10,808 nt of DNA from Candidatus Daviesbacteria bacterium RIFCSPLOWO2_02_FULL_41_8 (GTDB taxonomy: Bacteria; Patescibacteriota; Microgenomatia; Daviesbacterales; UBA10151), in assembly GCA_001777455.1 (NCBI GenBank), contig MFDZ01000070.1, forward strand, positions 1-10,808, read 5' to 3'. A model generated the notes under the pieces. That model was given only the letters and a program-made list of their open reading frames with translations. It searched no databases and was not told the DNA's origin. Both the position numbers and the translations under genes were made by a program. Of this stretch, positions 6,498-10,808 are shown piece by piece. Numbering within the stretch: position 1 is the stretch's first letter; each line of letters begins with the position of its first letter.

Positions 6498-7232
6498 ATG
6501 GTCAAATTGAATGCGGCGCAGTTGAGAAAGGGGGAAGGGTTAAGGGGAAAGGGGAAAGTTAAGCACAACGAAATATACATTATCCTGGATAATGTGTTGG
6601 ATACCTACAACATCGGGTCTATTTTTCGGTTGGCAGATGCGGTGGCGGCCAAGAAGATTTTTCTTTGCGGGGGGACGGAGATTCCGCCTAACCACAAGAT
6701 TAAAAAAGCGTCAATTAATACCACTGAAATTGTGGATTGGGAATATTGCGAATCCGCGGTGGAGGCAATTAAGAAAGTGAGAAGTTTATGGAATTGTCAT
6801 CCTGAGGAGTCTTCGACGAAGGATCTCTCGCGAATGCGAGTCTCAAACGAGTTGAGACCTGCCCGCCATCGCTTCGCTCAGGCGATAGCAGGCGGGGATT
6901 CTTCGCTAATCGCTCAGAATGACAGAGGGGTGGTCGTTGCAATAGAACAGAGTACAAAGAGTGTTCCTTATGATAAGTTCAACTATACTACACCAATCTG
7001 TTTAATCGTTGGAAATGAGACTACCGGAGTGTCAAAAGAGGCGTTGGAGATCTCAGATGGAGTTGTAGAAATCCCCATGTTCGGGGTAAATATTAGTTTA
7101 AATGTAGTAGTTAGTTTAGGGATTGTGTTGTATGGGGTGATAGCCAAAACCGTCATTCCGAGCGATCCGCCAGTTGGCGGAGGGCGTGGGAATCTTGACA
7201 AAATACAGATTGCCACCCATTCGACTCGCTAG
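6498..7232 (+). CDS. SpoU/TrmH-family RNA 2'-O-methyltransferase with repeat insertions
   Basis: SPOUT-class methyltransferase. Members transfer a methyl group from S-adenosylmethionine to a ribose 2'-OH of tRNA or rRNA and act as knotted dimers. All three family motifs are present: NIGSIFRLADA (residues 38-48), ICLIVGNETTGVSKEAL (167-183) and EIPMFGVNISLNVVVS (191-206). Natural members run almost directly from the helix ending KKV (about 94) to the strand VVVAIEQ (145-151). Here about 43 extra residues (100-142) intervene and are encoded by a hairpin-rich repeat element (6795-6924). The last 26 residues (219-244) come from a second element and replace the usual C-terminus. The frame stays open through both. 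The substrate cannot be told from the sequence. The insertion lies on a loop between the motif 1 half and the knot, so the enzyme may still fold. Confidence 0.93.
   Translation: MVKLNAAQLRKGEGLRGKGKVKHNEIYIILDNVLDTYNIGSIFRLADAVAAKKIFLCGGTEIPPNHKIKKASINTTEIVDWEYCESAVEAIKKVRSLWNCHPEESSTKDLSRMRVSNELRPARHRFAQAIAGGDSSLIAQNDRGVVVAIEQSTKSVPYDKFNYTTPICLIVGNETTGVSKEALEISDGVVEIPMFGVNISLNVVVSLGIVLYGVIAKTVIPSDPPVGGGRGNLDKIQIATHSTR
6795..6924. repeat. 130-bp palindromic (MITE-like) element inside the methyltransferase
   Basis: The ends are inverted repeats: TGTCATCCTGAG at the left, and the reverse complement of the right end reads TGTCATTCTGAG (11 of 12 match). Inside are further hairpins: CTCGC/GCGAG (6827-6831, 6836-6840), GTCTCAA/TTGAGAC (6840-6846, 6852-6858) and an ATCGC/GCGAT stem in a G+C-rich stretch after 6858. 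It is richer in G+C than its surroundings. It encodes no transposase. I see no clear target-site duplication. Confidence 0.85.
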
Positions 7233-7264
7233 CTCGCTCAGGGTAAACTATCCTCGCAATGACG
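7151..7264. repeat. 114-bp palindromic element at the methyltransferase 3' end
   Basis: The terminal inverted repeats are CGTCATTCCGAG (7151-7162) and, reversed from 7264, CGTCATTGCGAG (11 of 12 match). An internal hairpin TCCGCCA/TGGCGGA spans 7166-7181. The ends are clearly related to those of the element at 6795-6924 (shared pattern YGTCATTNYGAG), while the interiors differ. It supplies the last residues and stop codon of the methyltransferase and fills the gap to the convergent gene. AAAA flanks both sides within 1-2 bp and may be a target-site duplication, but this is weak. Confidence 0.8.
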
Positions 7265-7272
7265 AAAAGGGG

Positions 7273-8472
7273 TTAGGTCTGAACTAGGGTATACCCTACC
7301 TTCTTCTGGCTTTCGATAACGTAGTTATTGGCCTGCATGAATGGATGCTTTCTGAGCCGGTAAATTAAGGCATCCAGAGCCCAGTCGGTGGCTGAATCGG
7401 AATCATTGGGCCATACCTCATGGAAAATTTCATCCTTTGAAACAGTTCTGCCTATACCGGCGCGCAACAGCCTAAACAATCTGGCTTCTTTAACCGGCAG
7501 TTTCACCGGCAAATTGGTTTTAATGTATTCCGAGAGTAAAGGAGTAAAAATTTGATATTTGATATTTGATATTTGATATTTTTTGATCATTCCTACTCCT
7601 AGCAAATAGTCATCAATTTCTTCAATAGACTTGCCTAAAGCGACCTTTTGCAGTTGTTTGCGCTGATGATAATCCAAATAATCAATCAGTTCCTTCATTT
7701 GCATTTTGACAAATCTGTCTAAAAGTAAATTTTGCTTGGGGGAGCTGAGCAGAATACGGAAGAGTTGATTGTGGCCGCCGGATGAGTCCAGTAATTTTTC
7801 GATTGCTGAACTTCCCAGACCAGGTCTGGAAGGCTCAATTCGAAGAAGCTTTTTTAAATCGTCTTTAGAATAAGGTTTAAAATATAATTCTTCTGAGTAG
7901 AAATTCAAATTGCCGCCGGTCAGGGCAGTGGGAGCAATTTCGTGCAGAGGGCGGGTGGAGGTAAAAATTAGTACTATTTTGCCCGCTCCGCCCGCGACTT
8001 TCGTCGACGCAGGCGCGGAGCGAGGCGAGCCAGTTTGGATTGTGGTTAAAGCCTGTAAATTAGATAGAAAATTGGCGTCAAAATCATTTTTAAGTTGGTC
8101 AAACCGGCTAAAAATAATCACCACTTTTTCGTGCTGGGCAGCTAATTTTTTGAGGATTTCTTTGGTTTCGATGAAAACCTGCCCATCTGATTTGCCATCA
8201 GGGTTGCCTTTTAAGTCCCTTAAAAACATTCTGTAAAATTCATGCTGGTTTAGGGTTGGCAGGGAATAAAGGTCAATGTGGATAAAATATGCAAACTTCT
8301 GCATGGTCAGGTATTTTAAGAAATAGGAGACCCCAACCCCGGGCATAGAAAGCACTACAAAGGATAGGGCAGCTTCAATCAGCTGTTTGAACTCTTTTAG
8401 TTTATCCTGTGCAAATCCAGGGCCCAATTTTGCCTCCGGGAAATTATATTGATTTTTTAAGCTCATATTCAT
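7273..8472 (-). CDS. Transcriptional regulator: degenerate P-loop NTPase domain plus OmpR-type winged helix
   Basis: This protein has 399 aa, or 397 from the second ATG at 8466. Residues about 25-290 follow the layout of AAA/STAND ATPases: a Walker A-like loop SMPGVGVSYFL (42-52), a Walker B-like strand KVVIIFSRFDQL (116-127), a sensor-like strand IVLIFTSTRP (166-175) and a helical lid. Key residues are missing: the P-loop Lys is Val48, and the Walker B Asp position is Ser122. Residues about 323-398 match the OmpR/PhoB winged helix, with recognition helix WALDALIYRLRKH (364-376) and a final YVIESQKKVGYTL hairpin. There is no receiver domain. It is likely a DNA-binding regulator with an NTP-sensing or purely structural core (inference). 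It is divergent from the HicA-like gene. Two repeat sequences lie inside it in frame. The predicted transcription start is so close to the first ATG that the second ATG may be used. Confidence 0.85.
   Translation of the reverse strand: MNMSLKNQYNFPEAKLGPGFAQDKLKEFKQLIEAALSFVVLSMPGVGVSYFLKYLTMQKFAYFIHIDLYSLPTLNQHEFYRMFLRDLKGNPDGKSDGQVFIETKEILKKLAAQHEKVVIIFSRFDQLKNDFDANFLSNLQALTTIQTGSPRSAPASTKVAGGAGKIVLIFTSTRPLHEIAPTALTGGNLNFYSEELYFKPYSKDDLKKLLRIEPSRPGLGSSAIEKLLDSSGGHNQLFRILLSSPKQNLLLDRFVKMQMKELIDYLDYHQRKQLQKVALGKSIEEIDDYLLGVGMIKKYQISNIKYQIFTPLLSEYIKTNLPVKLPVKEARLFRLLRAGIGRTVSKDEIFHEVWPNDSDSATDWALDALIYRLRKHPFMQANNYVIESQKKVGYTLVQT
7551..7578. repeat. Heptanucleotide tandem repeat (TTTGATA)x4 in the regulator gene
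   Basis: Four perfect copies of TTTGATA are followed by a T-tract. On the minus strand they encode KYQISNIKYQI, starting at about residue 298. This is the linker between the NTPase-like core and the winged helix, where extra residues would be best tolerated. Confidence 0.9.
7984..8022. repeat. G+C-rich hairpin repeat inside the regulator gene
   Basis: CGCTCCGC (7984-7991) pairs with GCGGAGCG (8015-8022). The block stands out as G+C rich within A+T-rich coding sequence. It encodes about 15 residues rich in Ser, Ala, Pro and Gly (about 148-163) between two core beta strands, which looks like an inserted loop. It is probably a fragment of a dispersed palindromic repeat. Its exact boundaries are not visible. 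Confidence 0.55.
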
Positions 8473-8476
8473 CAGT

Positions 8477-8505
8477 ATTTTATCAGTTTATCATCAAGCA
8501 GTCAA
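8477..8505 (-). promoter_or_regulatory. Promoter of the winged-helix regulator
   Basis: On the minus strand TTGACT (8505-8500) and TAAAAT (8482-8477) are separated by exactly 17 bp, a good sigma70-type match. The direct repeat TTTATCA (8479-8485 and 8487-8493, plus-strand reading) overlaps the -10 and spacer. It could be an operator, perhaps for the regulator itself (inference). Confidence 0.6.
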
Positions 8506-8518
8506 GTAACCTATAGCC

Positions 8519-8524
8519 TAATAT
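8519..8524 (+). promoter_or_regulatory. Possible -10 of the HicA-like gene
   Basis: TAATAT ends 7 bp before the ATG at 8532, the spacing expected for a leaderless transcript. No convincing -35 is visible at 16-18 bp. There is no Shine-Dalgarno sequence for this gene, which supports but does not prove the assignment. Confidence 0.4.
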
Positions 8525-8531
8525 AGATAGC

Positions 8532-8867
8532 ATGAGTGAAATACCGATGGAGGCAAAAATTTTAATAAATAACTTTTTGGCTGAACAAAAAGAGCAGGAA
8601 GCCAAAAAAGCTCAAGAAAAGAAACAAACTTCTTTAAACGAAGCGGGTTTCCTGGCGCGAAAGCCTTTAAAGCCCAAGGAAGTGATTAGATACGCCAGGG
8701 AATTTGGTTTCTCGGTAGCTGAAGGGGGAAGGCACGGGACACATTTAATAGCGCCTAATGGTTTTGAGTGTCCTCTGCCGGTTCACGGGGGAGGGAAAAC
8801 TTTGGCCAACGGAACTCAGCGGTCAATTATTAATTTTATTCAGCAAAATGCAGTATGCCGAGGATAA
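8532..8867 (+). CDS. HicA-like (YcfA-fold) protein with helical N-terminal extension, 111 aa
   Basis: Residues 45-104 match the HicA toxin family, a small dsRBD-like RNA-binding and RNase fold. They begin LKPKEVIRYAREFGF, continue with GTH at 69-71 (the position of the catalytic His in GSH of HicA), then PLPVHGGGKTLANGTQRSIINFI, equivalent to the VPVHGGKELKPGTLRSIL segment. Residues 1-43 are an extra Lys/Glu/Gln-rich helix, probably a coiled coil, which ordinary HicA proteins (about 60-80 aa) lack. No HicB antitoxin lies beside it: the next gene is a large glycine-rich protein. It may thus be an RNA-binding protein or an orphan nuclease rather than a canonical toxin. It is probably the first gene of a two-gene unit. 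Confidence 0.75.
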   Translation: MSEIPMEAKILINNFLAEQKEQEAKKAQEKKQTSLNEAGFLARKPLKPKEVIRYAREFGFSVAEGGRHGTHLIAPNGFECPLPVHGGGKTLANGTQRSIINFIQQNAVCRG

Positions 8868-8931
8868 AATCGTTAGGATTTTGTCAGGATTTAATCAAGC
8901 AGGTAGGAGACAAAATTGTTAAATTATTATC

Positions 8932-8980
8932 ATTGTTACATTGTTTGAAAAACAATTCAGCAATTGAGCAATGTAGCAAT
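8932..8980 (+). repeat. Octamer repeat pair forming a 12-bp hairpin
   Basis: ATTGTTACATTG (8932-8943) pairs with CAATGTAGCAAT (8969-8980) over 12 bp with one G-U pair. The left side belongs to two octamers (CATTGTTA, CATTGTTT, from 8931), and the right side to three (AGCAATTG, AGCAATGT, AGCAATAG, 8959-8982). The loop contains CAATTG. Its architecture, inverted short tandem arrays around a small palindrome, parallels the repeat at 5289-5364. It lies in the leader of the glycine-rich gene. Confidence 0.7.
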
Positions 8981-8981
8981 A

Positions 8982-8987
8982 GAAAGG
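8982..8987 (+). promoter_or_regulatory. Shine-Dalgarno deciding the start of the glycine-rich gene
   Basis: GAAAGG lies 5 nt before ATG 8993. It favours this start over the in-frame ATG at 8855, which overlaps the previous gene and would translate the octamer repeat. The site begins directly after the hairpin stem. Confidence 0.65.
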
Positions 8988-8992
8988 TATAT

Positions 8993-10645
8993 ATGGGTAT
9001 TGGACTTGGAGCGGTTGGATCAGCAATAGGAGGTATAGCAAGCTCTGTCAGAGGGGCTGCCGGCGGAGTGAGTCGCGGCGGCGGATTTAGTGGAATTGGT
9101 GGAGGCGGAATAAGTGGCGGCATAGAAGCCAGAAGCGGAATAGGCGGCGGCCCGATAGGAGAGGTACGGTTTAGCGGATTAAACAGGATGGATAGGAGTC
9201 CGGTTGCCGGAACAATTCCTTTTGTGGCCAGGCCAATCATTAACGAAGGGCCGGCGTCCTTGCTTGGAGGTTCTAGGTCTCTGGGCAGAGCTGATCTGGC
9301 TACTCCTGATATGGGAGGAATGTTTAAGTCGGTACATAGGTTGGTTAATAAGGGACAGGTAGACTCTCTGGCAGGTCTTAGGCCGTTGGGGAGAAGAGAC
9401 CTAGCTGCTCCTGATCCGGGGGGTATCTTTAGACCAGTAACTGAGCTAAAGCGGACACAGCTTGTACGTGATGTTAATCCGGCGGGTGAAATCCGGTTTA
9501 ATGCCAAACCAAAGAAGAACACAGAAGCTCCTTTCAGCGAAGCTGAGTCTTTGATAAAAGTAAGGTCTGTTATTGCGGAAGCCCGGGCAAAAACAGAACT
9601 TCAGACAGAAAAAGGTCCTGCTGAAAAGACAGGCGAGTGGGCAGGCGGGAAAGCAGGACGCAAAATAGGCGAGGTGGCCGGCCGGTGGGCCGGCGGAGCG
9701 ATTGGCCGGCAGGTGGATCAATTAATAAGGTCACAAGTTGAACCTGGTTGGCATAAGCTTGATGGACGTAGATTAATACGATCGTACACATCTGCGGGTA
9801 TGAAAGTAAATCCTTTTTTGGCGTGGGTGCCTGTTTTAACCCCGGTGCCTGATTTGGCCCCGGTGCCATTTTTGTCTCCGGCTTTGAAGCCGGCAGTAAA
9901 AACAGAGCCAAAACCAGTAAGCAAGATAACCATTGAGGCAAAGCAAACCACAAACAAGACTGAATTGGCTACAGCGACTCAGCCTGTCTTAAAAGAGCAA
10001 GAAATAGAGGAAACTGCAACAGAAAGAGTTACTGTGAACCAGATTGATATAGTTGAAGAGGAGGAAACAGAAGGATCAAGATTGAAAAATGTGGTGGATG
10101 AAAAAGTGTTAGGTAACAGGATAGAGAAATATACGGCGGCTGTTAGGCAAGTTGCATCTCGAATAGAAGCTGATAGTGCTCTAAAAAACTCTCAAACGGG
10201 TCAGAAGAACACAGAAGAACTTGACGGACAGAAAGTTATTGAGCTGGTGGGTCCTGAAACCAGAGACGAAAGAAGCGGGATCGTAAAAGAAGGTCCCGAC
10301 GGTTCCAGAGAAGAGACTATTGAGGATATAAGACCACGGAAGTTTAAATCTATTAAAGAAGCAGTTAAGTTTATTATTACCACTGCTTACAATAAAGTTC
10401 CTGTTAAGAGGGCAAAAGAAGGTAAAAGTGTGGGTGATGAGGTCGTGGCTAGGGTTTTAAAACGCTTTTTTGTTAAATACCAGCCAAGAGAACAAATGGT
10501 TACCAGGGAAGTTAAAAAGAAAAAAGTATTGGTCGAAAAAGGAGGACAACAGCCTTCGTTGGTTGAAGCTCCCAAGCTAAAGACCAAAGAGCCAAGAATA
10601 GTGGATTTTCCGGCTCTCGCAGGGGTTTTCCCAAAAGCAGCATAA
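8993..10645 (+). CDS. Glycine-rich protein with internal duplication, unknown function, 550 aa
   Basis: I do not recognise the family. Residues 1-55 are almost entirely Gly, Ala, Ser and Ile, with no normal signal peptide. An internal duplication follows: SLGRADLATPDMGGMF (96-111) and PLGRRDLAAPDPGGIF (131-146), offset by 35 residues and bracketed by GEVRF (56-60) and GEIRF (165-169). Residues 214-240 form a glycine-zipper-like segment with repeated GxxxG spacing (GEWAGGKAGRKIGEVAG). A Pro/Val-rich hydrophobic stretch spans about 273-300, then a long charged region rich in Lys and Glu, and a basic C-terminal third. The make-up suggests a structural, membrane-associated or secreted modular protein (inference). 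An upstream in-frame ATG at 8855 would add 46 residues encoded partly by repeat DNA; the Shine-Dalgarno at 8982 argues against it. It is probably co-transcribed with the HicA-like gene. Confidence 0.8.
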   Translation: MGIGLGAVGSAIGGIASSVRGAAGGVSRGGGFSGIGGGGISGGIEARSGIGGGPIGEVRFSGLNRMDRSPVAGTIPFVARPIINEGPASLLGGSRSLGRADLATPDMGGMFKSVHRLVNKGQVDSLAGLRPLGRRDLAAPDPGGIFRPVTELKRTQLVRDVNPAGEIRFNAKPKKNTEAPFSEAESLIKVRSVIAEARAKTELQTEKGPAEKTGEWAGGKAGRKIGEVAGRWAGGAIGRQVDQLIRSQVEPGWHKLDGRRLIRSYTSAGMKVNPFLAWVPVLTPVPDLAPVPFLSPALKPAVKTEPKPVSKITIEAKQTTNKTELATATQPVLKEQEIEETATERVTVNQIDIVEEEETEGSRLKNVVDEKVLGNRIEKYTAAVRQVASRIEADSALKNSQTGQKNTEELDGQKVIELVGPETRDERSGIVKEGPDGSREETIEDIRPRKFKSIKEAVKFIITTAYNKVPVKRAKEGKSVGDEVVARVLKRFFVKYQPREQMVTREVKKKKVLVEKGGQQPSLVEAPKLKTKEPRIVDFPALAGVFPKAA

Positions 10646-10652
10646 ATTCTTC

Positions 10653-10682
10653 TTGACATTTTGTATATGTTGGACATATACT
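10653..10682 (+). promoter_or_regulatory. Strong promoter of the brnT-like gene
   Basis: TTGACA (10653-10658) and TATACT (10677-10682) are separated by 18 bp, close to the sigma70 consensus. Six bases (TAACTG) separate the -10 from GTG 10689, so the transcript should begin at or next to the start codon. The -10 and following bases nearly repeat those at mntA (TATAAT-TAACTC-ATG). Confidence 0.75.
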
Positions 10683-10688
10683 TAACTG

Positions 10689-10808
10689 GTGAAGATACCA
10701 GAACCCATTGCCTTTGATTGGGATAAAGGCAATACAGAGAAAAATCTTCACAAGCACAATGTTTCAAATAGAGAAACAGAAGAAATTTTTAGCGATGAAT
10801 CACTAAAG
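10689..10808 (+). CDS. brnT: BrnT-family toxin, N-terminal 40 codons (runs off the window)
   Basis: From GTG 10689 the frame is open to the window edge. The start IPEPIAFDWDKGNTEKNLHK and continuation HNVSNRETEEIFSD match the N-terminus of BrnT ribonuclease toxins (pattern F-x-W-D-x-x-K-x-x-x-N-x-x-K-H-x-V-x-x-x-E-A-x-x-x-F). About 50 further residues, including the rest of the RNase fold, would lie outside. BrnT normally precedes its antitoxin BrnA, a ribbon-helix-helix or HTH protein that would be expected just downstream. An in-frame TAA at 10683-10685 fixes the start at GTG 10689 (or, less likely, CTG 10686). No Shine-Dalgarno sequence is visible, in keeping with a leaderless message. Confidence 0.82.
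   Translation, partial: MKIPEPIAFDWDKGNTEKNLHKHNVSNRETEEIFSDESLK

Noticed and set aside
6795..6924. Pseudogene call for the methyltransferase
   Set aside because: The frame is intact through both elements and all SPOUT motifs are preserved, so inactivation is not shown.
8532..8867. Canonical HicAB toxin-antitoxin system
   Set aside because: No HicB-like gene lies on either side; the neighbours are a glycine-rich protein and a divergent regulator.
8855..8992. N-terminal extension of the glycine-rich protein by 46 residues
   Set aside because: It overlaps the HicA-like gene, has no ribosome binding site and would translate the octamer hairpin; ATG 8993 has GAAAGG at a good distance. Not fully excluded, as other genes here do translate repeats.
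8884..9522. 212-codon open frame on the minus strand opposite the glycine-rich gene
   Set aside because: It is a by-product of the G-rich Gly codons on the plus strand; the product is Pro/Leu/Ile-rich low complexity with no family features or start signals.

Overview
The window reads like a chromosomal segment of a small-genome, repeat-rich bacterium. My best guess is Candidate Phyla Radiation (Patescibacteria), Microgenomates-like. The grounds are A+T-rich intergenic DNA, large secreted proteins of no recognised family, several starts that seem leaderless, abundant 7-8 bp tandem repeats and hairpin repeats lying inside genes, and TGA used as a normal stop (for example at 5379-5381). This placement is an inference from style. 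No rRNA, tRNA, CRISPR array, integrase or transposase was seen.

Layout. (1) 1-804: a heptamer repeat, then a complete mntA-hepT (MNT/HEPN) toxin-antitoxin pair behind an extended -10 promoter whose expected start point coincides with the mntA ATG. (2) 981-2696 (+): a 571-aa exported protein with a duplicated basic motif ahead of its membrane segment. (3) 6459-2701 (-): a tightly packed three-gene envelope operon. It encodes a membrane-anchored protein resembling an inactive M23/LytM domain, a small membrane-anchored DUF5666-like protein, and an 893-aa secreted protein with two fibronectin-III-like modules. The operon converges tail to tail (4 bp) with the 571-aa gene. (4) 6498-7232 (+): a SpoU/TrmH-family RNA methyltransferase carrying one hairpin-rich repeat element in frame in its middle and a second that supplies its C-terminus. 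(5) 8472-7273 (-): a regulator with a NTPase-like domain whose Walker A and B motifs are degenerate, plus an OmpR-type winged helix. It is divergent from (6) 8532-10645 (+): a HicA-like small protein and a 550-aa glycine-rich protein of unknown function. (7) 10689-end (+): the first 40 codons of a BrnT-family toxin behind a strong promoter that again ends a few bases before the start codon.

The unifying and most unusual theme is repeat DNA read as protein. Heptamer or palindromic repeats sit in frame in the signal peptide of the 893-aa protein, at two places in the methyltransferase and at two places in the winged-helix regulator, and an octamer hairpin forms the leader of the glycine-rich gene. 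This recalls the palindromic elements described inside Rickettsia genes, but these sequences look different. A second theme is short or absent 5' leaders: the two toxin-antitoxin loci share nearly the same TATAMT-TAACTS-start arrangement.

How the genes work together: the mntA-hepT and brnT loci are self-contained stress or defence modules on the flanks, the three minus-strand genes probably build or decorate the envelope together, and the regulator may control itself and the divergent HicA-like/glycine-rich pair. The last point rests only on position and on a short direct repeat in the shared promoter region.
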